Positions 44,619 to 53,455 of a stretch of 57,520 nt of DNA are shown one piece after another. This DNA is from an uncultured Ignavibacteria bacterium (GTDB lineage: Bacteria > Bacteroidota > Ignavibacteria > Tepidaquicellales > Tepidaquicellaceae), in contig CALMST010000158.1 in the NCBI GenBank assembly GCA_937872315.1, positions 1-57,520 on the forward strand. The letters are read 5' to 3'. Each line of letters starts with the position of its first letter. The stretch's first letter is position 1. The notes beneath the pieces are model-generated. The model was not told the origin of the DNA and ran no database searches. It saw only the letters and a program-made list of their open reading frames with translations. The translations under genes were made by a program, and so were the position numbers.

Positions 44619-44645
44619 GATGGCATCCAAACGCGTGAAGCCATC
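44619..44645. repeat. GATGGC...GCCATC hairpin element, copy 1
   Basis: Shares the flanking words gccgatggcatcca and gccatcttaa with copy 2 at 47377-47403. Confidence 0.75.
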
Positions 44646-44786
44646 TTAAGGGAATTTTATGTTATGTTAATTTAAAATATATATAACTAAATTACTCAAA
44701 AATTTTTAGTAAGAGTTAGTTATAAACTAATTTGTAACCGGCTCTTATTTTTTTTAAAAATATTAAGTAATCTAAAATTTCTTTAA

Positions 44787-47264
44787 ATGAACAAAATAAC
44801 TATTGTTTTATTTTTTAGTCTTGTTTGTTTCTGTGTTAATATTTCAACCGCACAGATTTCAGATAATTCTTTCAATGACCTGCCTTCTTCTATCGCTATT
44901 CAGCCGGATAATTATTTTACATCACCGACAGGTGTTTTAAGCGATCCTGTCACAGTTAGCGGTTATGATAATTTCCGTTTAGGAACAGATTTCGGAGAAC
45001 CATCAATTGCAACTAATCCCAGAGATCCTAACAACAGCATCTGCGCATTTAATATAAACAATTATTACTATACTCTGAACGGACATGACTGGATTAAAGT
45101 AGGTGTCTCATTTCCCGGTTTTTCCGTACTGGGTGACCCCGTTGTTACTTTTGACAGTATTGGAAATGCATTTTACGTTCAGCTTTATCAGAACGGCGGT
45201 ACATACGGGATCTGTGTAGCCAGGTCAACAAATAAAGGCGTTTCATTTTCCTCTACTTATAATGTTGCTTCCACTACTGTCGGACTTTCGGACAAAGAAT
45301 GGATAGCGGCGGATATTACCAACGGTCCGAATTCAAACAATTTGTATGTTGTCTGGAGACAATTCGGATCTTCCGGTATGAGAGCAGTAAGAAGCACCGA
45401 TGGCGGCGCTACCTGGAGTTCTCCTCTGACATATACAGGTGGACAGGGAGCTTATGTAGCCGTAGGACCGGACGGAAGTATTCAGGGCGGCAGCGTATAT
45501 AATGCTTCTCTTAATGGCAGTACTATCTTGGTAGGACGATCTACTGATGCCGGACAGACTTATTCAGCAATGGTACCTGCTACAACCTTTATACCCGGCG
45601 GAACTATCTGCTTCAATAGATACACGGTTAAAAACTGTATCAGAACGGACGGATTTCCTCGTATTGCTGCTGACAACAGTTATACATCTTCAAGAGGAAA
45701 TGTTTATGTTGTTTATTGTGTAAATCCACTTACCGCAGATTTAGCCGATATTAATTTTGTAAGATCCACTGATTACGGGGTTACGTGGTCACAGCCGATC
45801 AGAGTTAATGATGATAATACAACCACAGACCAGTGGATGCCGGCAATTTCAGTTGATAATAAAACAGGGAAGATATTTATAAGCTGGTTTGATTCCAGAG
45901 AAGATCCGACTAACAATCTATTGACAAAGATTTACGCTTCAGTATCCACAAACGGAGGACAGTCTTTTACGGCAAATGCTCCTGTGTCAAATGCTTTGTT
46001 TAATCCAAATAACATGGCTGTCGGACAGCCTGGTGATGCAAATTATATTGGTGATTATCACGGAATATCGGCAATAGGAAATACTTCATATGTAGTATGG
46101 ATGGACGGAAGAAATAATAATCTGGGAAGTTATACCGGTTACTATCCTGATTTTGCAATGACCACAAACAGCACTTCCGCCAATATTGGAAATAATGACA
46201 GCACAAAAGTAGTGGTAAAAATACCGTCGGTCAATGGTCCTTTCACCGGGAATGTAAAATTCTCTGCAGCAATTGATACTGCTCCCACAAGCGGAAACAT
46301 CAGCTTTGCATTTCAAAACGGCAAAGACTCTGTAACGTCTTATCCTGATTCTGTAACACTGGTTATTAAAACTAATGGTAATATTCCTCCTAAAAGGTAC
46401 AGAGTATTGATTAAAGGTACCGGTACAAACGGACCTCCTGTTCATTCCAGGACAATTGATCTTTATGTGAATACTGCACTTGTGAACATTGGGACAAACA
46501 GACCGGGTATCACAAATTTCAGCGTGAACGGTGTTACCTATACACAGACACAGGAGTTTGTTTTTCCACTCGGTACTAATATAACTGTCGCTGCGATCAG
46601 TCCGAGAGTTCTGGGATTAAACAGATATGTATATACAAACTGGTCTAACGGAGGAGATACTTCTCAAACTGTTTCAATAAATTCTAATCTTGATCTTGTT
46701 GCAAATTATAAAATTCAATACAAACTATTAGTGAATACCACTTTCGGAACAACTTTCGGCGGAGATGAATTTTATGATTCAGCTTCAACTGCGACTTTCG
46801 GAGTTAATTCCAGAATAGTTATCAGCGGCGGTACAACATATTATTTCAAAGGATGGAACGGCTCGGGTAATGGTTCATATTCAAGTACAGATAGTACAGG
46901 ACTTGACTCAATTGTATCAATTACTATGGGTAACCCAATTTCGGAAGCAGCAAGATGGTCAACTACAACAGGTATCAATCAGATCTCTTCTTTTATCCCG
47001 GAAAAATACAATCTGTATCAGAATTATCCGAATCCATTCAATCCAGTGACCAACATCAAATTCGATATCATCAAAAGCAATAATGTAAAGGTGATCGTTT
47101 ATGATATGATAGGTAAAGAAGTGTCGGTACTTATTAATGAAGCTCTGCAGCCCGGATCTTATAAAGTGGATTTCAACGGAGTAAATCTTGCAAGCGGAAT
47201 TTATTATTATAAAGTTGTGACAAATGAGTTTACGGATATTAAGAAGATGATCCTGATCAAATAA
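44787..47264 (+). CDS. Secreted sialidase-like Asp-box propeller protein with T9SS tail (paralogue 2)
   Basis: 825 aa, equal in length to the paralogue at 38687. Signal peptide MNKITIVLFFSLVCFCVNIS, then an Asp-box propeller (STDGGATWSS, STDYGVTWSQ, STNGGQSF) and the same C-terminal beta region (PGITNFSVNGVTYTQTQEF). The T9SS tail (NYPNPFNPVTNIKFDIIKS) differs clearly from that of paralogue 1. Probable surface glycan-binding or glycan-cleaving protein; catalytic residues were not confirmed. It ends at a GC-rich terminator of the family also found after two other T9SS genes. Confidence 0.85.
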   Translation: MNKITIVLFFSLVCFCVNISTAQISDNSFNDLPSSIAIQPDNYFTSPTGVLSDPVTVSGYDNFRLGTDFGEPSIATNPRDPNNSICAFNINNYYYTLNGHDWIKVGVSFPGFSVLGDPVVTFDSIGNAFYVQLYQNGGTYGICVARSTNKGVSFSSTYNVASTTVGLSDKEWIAADITNGPNSNNLYVVWRQFGSSGMRAVRSTDGGATWSSPLTYTGGQGAYVAVGPDGSIQGGSVYNASLNGSTILVGRSTDAGQTYSAMVPATTFIPGGTICFNRYTVKNCIRTDGFPRIAADNSYTSSRGNVYVVYCVNPLTADLADINFVRSTDYGVTWSQPIRVNDDNTTTDQWMPAISVDNKTGKIFISWFDSREDPTNNLLTKIYASVSTNGGQSFTANAPVSNALFNPNNMAVGQPGDANYIGDYHGISAIGNTSYVVWMDGRNNNLGSYTGYYPDFAMTTNSTSANIGNNDSTKVVVKIPSVNGPFTGNVKFSAAIDTAPTSGNISFAFQNGKDSVTSYPDSVTLVIKTNGNIPPKRYRVLIKGTGTNGPPVHSRTIDLYVNTALVNIGTNRPGITNFSVNGVTYTQTQEFVFPLGTNITVAAISPRVLGLNRYVYTNWSNGGDTSQTVSINSNLDLVANYKIQYKLLVNTTFGTTFGGDEFYDSASTATFGVNSRIVISGGTTYYFKGWNGSGNGSYSSTDSTGLDSIVSITMGNPISEAARWSTTTGINQISSFIPEKYNLYQNYPNPFNPVTNIKFDIIKSNNVKVIVYDMIGKEVSVLINEALQPGSYKVDFNGVNLASGIYYYKVVTNEFTDIKKMILIK

Positions 47265-47306
47265 TCCGCATAACCGGATAAAAGTAATTTACATTTTAGT
47301 TTCATT

Positions 47307-47340
47307 AAACCCGCTCCGGATCTCCGGGGCGGGTTTTTTT
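47307..47340 (+). terminator. Terminator, ACCCGCTCC...GGGGCGGGT type
   Basis: Stem AAACCCGCTCCGG / CCGGGGCGGGTTT plus a T tract. Same type as at 41214 and 53003. Confidence 0.92.
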
Positions 47341-47376
47341 AGTAATTTAGATTGAGAAGTTGTTTCATTCTTCGCC

Positions 47377-47403
47377 GATGGCATCCAGAAGCTCGATGCC
47401 ATC
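47377..47403. repeat. GATGGCATC...GATGCCATC hairpin element, copy 2
   Basis: Perfect 9-bp arms around CAGAAGCTC. Related to 44619-44645. The rest of the 47341-47719 gap is AT-rich and shows nothing else. Confidence 0.8.
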
Positions 47404-47719
47404 TTAAACTAAAACATATTGTATGCAAATTTATACATACGAAAATTAAGGAAAGCAAATTTGTAACTTGATTTTTATTTCCATTTTTTTTTTTTTTTAG
47501 TAGAAATTTCAAATATGAATACAATACAAATAAGAAAAGAAAACACTTTCACTAAATAATATTATGAAGGTTAGATTTTAAAAAATCAAAAAATTTCTCC
47601 AACCCCAAATGAGAAATAGCTCTTTGTGAAGAAGCAAATATTGAATGGATAATAAGTTAGAACCCAATTCTGATTATTATTTCATATTAAATTACATTTC
47701 AAAACTAATTATAGTAATT

Positions 47720-48958
47720 ATGGAAAAACTAATTTTTATAATTCTCACTTTTCTTTGTTCAACAATAAATACTCAAGCCCAATGGATTTATCAACAGAGT
47801 GGTGTATCTTCTACATTGAATGACATTGAAATGATAAATGAAAACACAGGCAGGGTGTGTGGAGTAGGAGGTGTAATTCTTAAAACTACAAACAGAGGGG
47901 CCAGTTGGATTCAACAAGTAACAAATGTTCCAAGTAAACCATTAACAGGAATTCATCCTGTTAATGATAGTGTAGTTTTTTCAGTGGGATGGTTTGGAAC
48001 AATTTTAAAAACTACAGACGGAGGAGAAAACTGGATTGCAATTCAAAACGGAGTTTTTGGAGATGGGAATTATTATTGTTTGTTTTTTATAAATGAAGCG
48101 ACAGGATGGGTAAGTGCAAATAATATGGGTCAGGGCAGTGTAAAGAAAACAATTGATGGTGGAAAAACATTTACATCATCAAATACATTTGGATGGCCTC
48201 GTGATATGTATTTTAAAGACAGCTTGAATGGAGTTGGAGTTGATGGAGCAGCAACCATTCATCGAACGACAAATGGAGGGAATAACTGGCAGACATTTCC
48301 CATTGCGAGTTCGGGGGATTTGAAAAGAGTTTCATTTATAAATGCTTTTACAGGATTTGTAATTGGAGGTGCAACCGAGATACTATATAAAACAACAAAT
48401 TTTGGTCAAACGTGGAATAACATTGGTTTTATACCGAATGTGACAGGGTATTCTACTAGTATAGCTTTCATTGATAAGAGTACCGGATGGGTAGGAGGAA
48501 CAAATGAATTATATAAAACAACAAATGAAGGAAATACTTGGATAAGGCAAAACGTAAGTCCAGGAGTTTTATATTCAATAGAACCTGTAACAGATAGCTT
48601 GGTTTGGGCATGCGGAAATGGGGGAAGAATTTGGAATACAATTCGAGGGGGTGACACTATAACAGATATAAAACAGATTTCATATAATATTCCCATTTCA
48701 TTTGAACTTAAGCAAAATTATCCAAACCCATTTAACAGTACTACTGTAATAGAATTTAATTTAAGAAAAAATGGGATTTATAAAATGGACATATTTAATA
48801 ACTTAGGGCAATTAGTTATAAATGTATTTTATAAAAAATTTACTGAAGGAGTGTATGAATTAAAATATAATGCTGAAAAATTAACTTCCGGAATTTATTA
48901 TTATTCAATACAAGGAGAAAATAATATATTAACCAAAAAATTTATATTAATAAAATAA
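47720..48958 (+). CDS. Secreted Ycf48-like propeller protein with T9SS tail (tandem paralogue A)
   Basis: About 412 aa from ATG 47720 (MEKLIFIILTFLCSTINTQAQ is the signal peptide). An in-frame ATG at 47645 would add 25 non-signal-like residues and is rejected. Blades of the Ycf48/BNR kind repeat through the passenger, for example FGTILKTTDGGENWIAI and TGWVGGTNELYKTTNEGNTW. The T9SS tail is a divergent N-Y-P-N-P-F-N-S form. Paralogue of the next gene (roughly 70-75% at protein level, by eye) and followed by a conserved micro-ORF element. Likely surface adhesin or scaffold. Confidence 0.87.
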   Translation: MEKLIFIILTFLCSTINTQAQWIYQQSGVSSTLNDIEMINENTGRVCGVGGVILKTTNRGASWIQQVTNVPSKPLTGIHPVNDSVVFSVGWFGTILKTTDGGENWIAIQNGVFGDGNYYCLFFINEATGWVSANNMGQGSVKKTIDGGKTFTSSNTFGWPRDMYFKDSLNGVGVDGAATIHRTTNGGNNWQTFPIASSGDLKRVSFINAFTGFVIGGATEILYKTTNFGQTWNNIGFIPNVTGYSTSIAFIDKSTGWVGGTNELYKTTNEGNTWIRQNVSPGVLYSIEPVTDSLVWACGNGGRIWNTIRGGDTITDIKQISYNIPISFELKQNYPNPFNSTTVIEFNLRKNGIYKMDIFNNLGQLVINVFYKKFTEGVYELKYNAEKLTSGIYYYSIQGENNILTKKFILIK

Positions 48959-48970
48959 TAAGGAGGTATT

Positions 48971-49018
48971 ATGTCCCGGTGGAAGAAACTGGTAAAATTA
49001 AAACGACGATTTTTCTAA
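48971..49018 (+). CDS. Candidate 15-aa basic micropeptide (copy 1)
   Basis: ATG to TAA encodes MSRWKKLVKLKRRFF, with seven Lys/Arg. AAGGAGG ends 4 nt upstream of the ATG, a strong Shine-Dalgarno, rare in this group. It lies 12 bp after the stop of paralogue A. The surrounding 111 bp (48934-49044) recurs at 50341-50451 with one mismatch. It could be a translated micropeptide or part of a conserved 3' RNA element; I do not recognise it. Confidence 0.45.
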   Translation: MSRWKKLVKLKRRFF

Positions 49019-49126
49019 AAGATATTTAAAGAGGGCGAGACTCTAAGACTATTTTTATGATTTTTTTTAATAGTCATAGACATATCTTTTCAAAAAAAGG
49101 GTTTTAAAAATTTAGGTTTTATTATT

Positions 49127-50365
49127 ATGAAAAAAATAATTTTATCAATACTCGTTTTTTTTAGCTTAACGCAAAATGCTCAAGCACAGTGGATGACACA
49201 GCAAAGTGGAGTAACAAATCATCTCTATGATATGGAGTTTATACACAAAAATACGGGATGGATATGTGGTACCGGAGGTGTAATCCTTAAAACTACTAAC
49301 GGTGGAACGAACTGGATTCAGCAAATCACAAAAGTCCCTGACAAACCGTTATTCGGAATTCATCCTGTAAATGAAAATGTTGTTTATTCAGTAGGATGGT
49401 TTGGAACAATATTAAAAACTACAAACGGTGGAGAGAATTGGATTGCTATAGAAAACGGAGTTGTAGGAGATGGAAATTATTTTTGTGTCTTTTTCATAAA
49501 TGAAACTACTGGATGGATTGGAGAAAATAATAATACGGGACAAGGTGATGTGAAGAAAACAACTGATGGAGGACTGACATTTACCTCATCATATACATTT
49601 GGCTGGCCGTATGATCTGTATTTTAAGGATAGCTTGAATGGAGTTGGAGTTGATGGAGCAGCCACCATACACCGAACGACAAATGGAGGTAATAACTGGC
49701 AGTCATTTGCCATTTCAGGTTCAGGTGATTTTTATAGGGTTTCGTTTATAAATAATTATACCGGTTTTGTAATTGGAGGTACTACCGAGATATTATATAA
49801 AACAACAAATTTTGGTCAAAGTTGGAATAATATTGGTTTTATTCCAAATGTAACAGGCTATTCTACCAGTATTGATTTTATAAACGATAAGGTAGGGTGG
49901 GTAGGAGGAACAAATGGAATTTATAAAACTATAAATGCAGGTCAAGAATGGATAAAACAAATTGGAACAGGTGTAATATATACTATAACAGCAGTTACAG
50001 ATAGTTTAGTTTGGGGATGTAGTAATTTAGGAAGAATATGGCATACTACTAATGGTGGGGACACACTTACATTAATAAATCAGATATCAGAAAATATACC
50101 CGAATCGTTTAAATTAATGCAAAATTATCCAAATCCTTTCAACAGTGAAACTAATATTGAATTTAGTATAAGAATAAAAAATAAATATAAATTGGAAATA
50201 TTAAATACACTGGGAATTGTAGCAGAAATTCTTATAAATGAAGAATTAAATGAGGGAAAATATAAATATAATTTCAATGCTGATAAATTTACTTCAGGGG
50301 TTTATTATTACCGATTAAGTTCAAAAAATTCAATTCAAACCAAAAAATTTATATTAATAAAATAA
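49127..50365 (+). CDS. Secreted Ycf48-like propeller protein with T9SS tail (tandem paralogue B)
   Basis: A 412-aa protein starting MKKIILSILVFFSLTQNAQAQ, a clear signal peptide. Ycf48/BNR-type blades: TGWICGTGGVILKTTNGGTN, FGTILKTTNGGENWIAI. The divergent tail (NYPNPFNSETNIEFSIRIKN) is like that of paralogue A. Followed by the same micro-ORF element as A, then by a long-stem terminator. The tandem pair probably arose by duplication and has since diverged, except for the 3' element. Confidence 0.88.
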   Translation: MKKIILSILVFFSLTQNAQAQWMTQQSGVTNHLYDMEFIHKNTGWICGTGGVILKTTNGGTNWIQQITKVPDKPLFGIHPVNENVVYSVGWFGTILKTTNGGENWIAIENGVVGDGNYFCVFFINETTGWIGENNNTGQGDVKKTTDGGLTFTSSYTFGWPYDLYFKDSLNGVGVDGAATIHRTTNGGNNWQSFAISGSGDFYRVSFINNYTGFVIGGTTEILYKTTNFGQSWNNIGFIPNVTGYSTSIDFINDKVGWVGGTNGIYKTINAGQEWIKQIGTGVIYTITAVTDSLVWGCSNLGRIWHTTNGGDTLTLINQISENIPESFKLMQNYPNPFNSETNIEFSIRIKNKYKLEILNTLGIVAEILINEELNEGKYKYNFNADKFTSGVYYYRLSSKNSIQTKKFILIK

Positions 50366-50377
50366 AAAGGAGGTATT

Positions 50378-50425
50378 ATGTCCCGGTGGAAGAAACTGGT
50401 AAAATTAAAACGACGATTTTTCTAA
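50378..50425 (+). CDS. Candidate 15-aa basic micropeptide (copy 2)
   Basis: Identical in sequence and Shine-Dalgarno to the copy at 48971-49018. It starts 12 bp after the stop of paralogue B. See findings. Confidence 0.45.
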   Translation: MSRWKKLVKLKRRFF

Positions 50426-50436
50426 AAGATATTTAA

Positions 50437-50527
50437 AGAGGGCGAGACTCTCAGACATTTTCCAGGCACGGAATTTTATCAAAGATTAATCTTATAAAAA
50501 TAAGATTTGTCTTGCCCTCTGTTTTTA
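50437..50527 (+). terminator. Long-stem terminator after micro-ORF 2
   Basis: AGAGGGCGAGAC (50437-50448) pairs with GTCTTGCCCTCT (50509-50520, one G-T pair), then GTTTTTATT. A TTG that could open the next gene's frame (50512) lies inside this stem, so that start is unlikely. Confidence 0.75.
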
Positions 50528-50568
50528 TTATAAAAAAAATTATACTAAAAAACTTAAAAAATACTAAA

Positions 50569-52671
50569 ATGAAAAGTCTAAAAAATATCACTTTAGCTCT
50601 TTTGATTTCATTGATCTTTCAAACATCTTTGTTTGCAGATAATGATTGTCCAATGTCCGAATGGTATCCGAATTTGGATATTCCATCGGATTTTACAGGT
50701 GGATTATATAAGCCATTCAGAACAGATTCGGCAGGAGGTCAGGCACTACCTACGACAGCTTCATTTAATGTTTTAATTGTATTTGTTCAATTTCCCGATG
50801 AAAACTCATTAACAGATAACTCCTATTGGCCCATTGGACAGCCGCCGGTAATTATAGATAGTCTCTTAGCTCCAGCAAGAAATAATTCCGGTGCTTTCTG
50901 GAACAGGTACAATGAATCATCTCAACGACTTTCAGATTATTATCAGGAAGTTAGTCGAGGACAGTTTCACATGACAGGAATAACACGACATTACATTTTT
51001 GATCACAACAGAAGTTATTATAATGGAAATGCAACTTTAATGAACAATGAAGTTTACACAAAATTAAAAGCAGATACGGCAATTCAATGGCCAAATTTTG
51101 ACAAATGGCATTACCTATCTTCTGGAAATTTCAGCTATCAGGGAGACGGTCACTTAGATATGCTGATGATGGTAAGAAGAACAAATCCCGGTCATGCAGG
51201 ATTTGCATTATTAGATGGTTCTGAGTTTGAGATAGATCCGAATAATGAAATATGGATTAGAACTGGATTTTATGGAAATGGCTCGGGATTAGTAATACTA
51301 GGAAATTTAGGAAATCCTGTTCAACCTCATTCATATAATAGGTTTTTAGGAATATTAATCCATGAATATGGACATTACTTATACGGACCACATTCATCAA
51401 TTGGTATAATGACATCACGCGGAGGTAATTCAATACACGATTTATTCTATAGTCCTTTTGAAAAATATAAACTTGGATATATAGAACCAACTCTTGTTAA
51501 TTTTTCACAACAGAGTTCTTATTCAATTAATGATATTTCAAGCAGAACATCTAATAACAATGTTCTTAAAGTGCCAATTTCATCAAACGAATACTTCTTG
51601 ATTGAAAACCGCAGAAAGGTTTCAAAATGGGATGTAAAAATGCTTGGAGATACAGCTCATCTTGATATGTTCAGAAATACTTCAAACTATGGAAAAGGTG
51701 TTTATATATATCATCATAGGTCTACTGATTTGGGTTATCCAGGAGATCAGGACCAGGAGTGTGCTGATGGAATATGGAATTGGGTTGAGTCGGGTTCAGC
51801 AATTCCTGACTGGACTTCATCGGGATCTATACCTTTAATAAAAAGAACTTCTTTAGCTTATCCGGTTAATAATGATAACGGATTGTGGGGTAATCTAAAT
51901 AATAAAGATGGTATCTCTGTAAACTCTTTAGTTGGAGGAAATTATGGTGTCGGTGTGTATTTTAGCAGTGGAAATAGTAATGATACTATTGGTCGGACAG
52001 GTACGGATAAAATTTTTACAAACGAGGAAAGTTTATGGACTTCAAGAGAGCAGTTTGGAGACAGATATGATGCATGGAATATAGGATACAATCAGATCTT
52101 TTCACCTTATTCAAATCCAAATACTAAAGATTGGTTAGATGATAGTACAGGTATTTTTATTTATTACGAATCCTTAACCAGCGAAGTAGCAAACCTAAAA
52201 ATATACAAAACAGGATCAGGATATTCGGAAAATGAAATTCTTGCTGTTACTCCTCCTTCAAGACCAATGGGAATTAATTTGCAAAATTACTTTCCAAAAA
52301 ATTCAAATTTTTGTCATCCAAAGATTGTCTGGAATCATAATACAGAACCGGACATGACAAGAACAAATGATACGAAAAGATATAAAATATTCAGGGCCAA
52401 GCAACCAAATATGAATTCAGTACCAAATAATTATTTATATTTAGGTTATAAAGATGTTCATAAAGATTCAATTCCATCATACGTTGATCTTACAATAAAC
52501 AAGTATGATTGCGGTGCAGAACCTGAACCAACCTCTGAACTATTTCCTGTAAGATATTATGTGAGAGCAGTTGATAAATTTGATGATGAATCCGTTCCTT
52601 CGGATTTTGTCCAGACAATAGGAATATCGGGAGGACCACCAGTAGAAGATAATTTTGGAAATACAACTTAG
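50569..52671 (+). CDS. M6-like (immune-inhibitor A type) secreted metalloprotease, cut from its T9SS tail by TAG
   Basis: About 700 aa from ATG 50569 (signal peptide MKSLKNITLALLISLIFQTS). The zinc motif HEYGHYLYGPH begins near residue 265, in a region (FVQFPDENSL...ILIHEYGHYLYG) like M6 family peptidases. The C-terminal beta domain (QDQECADGIWNW, TPPSRPMGIN) matches the truncated copy at 41249. The frame stops at TAG 52669-52671 (FGNTT-stop) and then continues in the same frame as a complete T9SS sorting domain to 52950. The truncated copy has no stop at that point. As read, the protein would be exported to the periplasm but not T9SS-sorted. Confidence 0.85.
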   Translation: MKSLKNITLALLISLIFQTSLFADNDCPMSEWYPNLDIPSDFTGGLYKPFRTDSAGGQALPTTASFNVLIVFVQFPDENSLTDNSYWPIGQPPVIIDSLLAPARNNSGAFWNRYNESSQRLSDYYQEVSRGQFHMTGITRHYIFDHNRSYYNGNATLMNNEVYTKLKADTAIQWPNFDKWHYLSSGNFSYQGDGHLDMLMMVRRTNPGHAGFALLDGSEFEIDPNNEIWIRTGFYGNGSGLVILGNLGNPVQPHSYNRFLGILIHEYGHYLYGPHSSIGIMTSRGGNSIHDLFYSPFEKYKLGYIEPTLVNFSQQSSYSINDISSRTSNNNVLKVPISSNEYFLIENRRKVSKWDVKMLGDTAHLDMFRNTSNYGKGVYIYHHRSTDLGYPGDQDQECADGIWNWVESGSAIPDWTSSGSIPLIKRTSLAYPVNNDNGLWGNLNNKDGISVNSLVGGNYGVGVYFSSGNSNDTIGRTGTDKIFTNEESLWTSREQFGDRYDAWNIGYNQIFSPYSNPNTKDWLDDSTGIFIYYESLTSEVANLKIYKTGSGYSENEILAVTPPSRPMGINLQNYFPKNSNFCHPKIVWNHNTEPDMTRTNDTKRYKIFRAKQPNMNSVPNNYLYLGYKDVHKDSIPSYVDLTINKYDCGAEPEPTSELFPVRYYVRAVDKFDDESVPSDFVQTIGISGGPPVEDNFGNTT

Positions 52672-52950
52672 AATGTTGACATTCCAACAGAATATTCTTT
52701 AAATCAGAATTACCCAAACCCGTTCAACCCTGTGACAAAGATAAAATATGATCTGCCGTTTGAAGGAAATGTAAGCATAAAAATATTTGACATTAGCGGA
52801 AGACTAATAAAAACTCTGATCAATGAAAACAAAGTTGCGGGAAGATATGAGGTAGATTTCCACGGAGAGAATCTTTCGAGCGGAGTTTATTATTATAAGA
52901 TCGAGAGCGGTGATTTTTCTCAGGTGAGGAAAATGATTCTACTTAAATGA
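52672..52950 (+). pseudogene. In-frame T9SS sorting domain separated by amber codon
   Basis: Directly after TAG the same frame reads NVDIPTEYSLNQNYPNPFNP and a full sorting domain ending VRKMILLK. It is nearly the same as the tails at 41249-42595 and 43219-44466. A GTG at 52732 opens a 72-aa ORF with no independent promoter seen. Nothing else in the tail is broken. Confidence 0.88.
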
Positions 52951-53002
52951 TCCGCCGCGGCGGAGTTGTAACGTTTTTAACGTGAAGATTTGTAAGGCAT
53001 TT

Positions 53003-53034
53003 AAACCCGCTCCGGTTTTCGGGGCGGGTTTTTT
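53003..53034 (+). terminator. Terminator, ACCCGCTCC...GGGGCGGGT type
   Basis: AAACCCGCTCCG / CGGGGCGGGTTT plus a T tract. Third member of the terminator family in this array. Confidence 0.92.
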
Positions 53035-53101
53035 AATTATACTGAATCCTATCAACTGATAGATGTATTGTATACAAAAATCTTACACCAAAATTTAACT
53101 T

Positions 53102-53262
53102 AGTACACGTCTATAAACAAATAAGTCAAGTATATACCTTTCCCCACAAAAAAAATTTTATTTTTTTTGCTACTTGATGATGGGGCTCACTTTCGGTCTC
53201 AATATAGAGAACATTTTATTTAACAGGGTAATATCTTTGTGATCTTTCTTTACTTCTTTTAC
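53102..53262 (+). repeat. 161-bp inverted repeat, left arm
   Basis: Runs from AGTACACGTC to CTTCTTTTAC. Reverse complement of 54548-54708 at every base compared, including the A8-T4-A-T8 tract. Confidence 0.92.
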
Positions 53263-53329
53263 TAAGTTATTTTTTAAATTATACGTCTATTTGTACCTTT
53301 AAGGTAATAGTAAATTTTTAATTTTAAAT

Positions 53330-53395
53330 GAGAAGTGGTTAACCGACAAATTGGCTCTCATAAAGGAGCAACGTGTACATTGAACCTATCTTCTC
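53330..53395 (-). ncRNA. Candidate structured RNA downstream of transposase (possible bridge RNA)
   Basis: Plus-strand view: GAGAAG(T)GGTT pairs with AACC...CTTCTC enclosing an inner TTGGCTC/GAGCAA stem-loop. It lies in the noncoding part of the IS110 element, 60 bp past the transposase stop. IS110/IS1111 elements encode a bridge RNA in their noncoding ends; position and pairing fit, but guide loops were not identified. Strand assumed to be that of the transposase. Confidence 0.35.
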
Positions 53396-53455
53396 TTAAT
53401 TTCAGATCACTTTTTATTAAAATGTTTTTTAATTTCTGGTAGTTTTATCCCTGTT

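Larger units (their letters stand above)
44467..44786. other. Intergenic region with two hairpins
   Basis: About 320 bp. Two hairpins are present: GAGACGC/GCGTCTC (44585-44606) and GATGGC/GCCATC (44619-44645). The second recurs in sequence at 47377-47403. No gene seen. Confidence 0.65.

Noticed and set aside
47645-47719. Upstream ATG for Ycf48-like paralogue A
   Set aside because: Adds 25 residues ahead of a normal signal peptide; paralogues start at the equivalent of 47720.
50512-50568. TTG start of the M6-like protease
   Set aside because: It lies in the stem of the preceding terminator, and the ATG at 50569 begins a clean signal peptide.
52951-52964. Perfect 14-bp palindrome TCCGCCGCGGCGGA after the T9SS tail
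   Set aside because: Striking base composition, but it is single-copy in the window, short, and has no T tract, so no function is supported.
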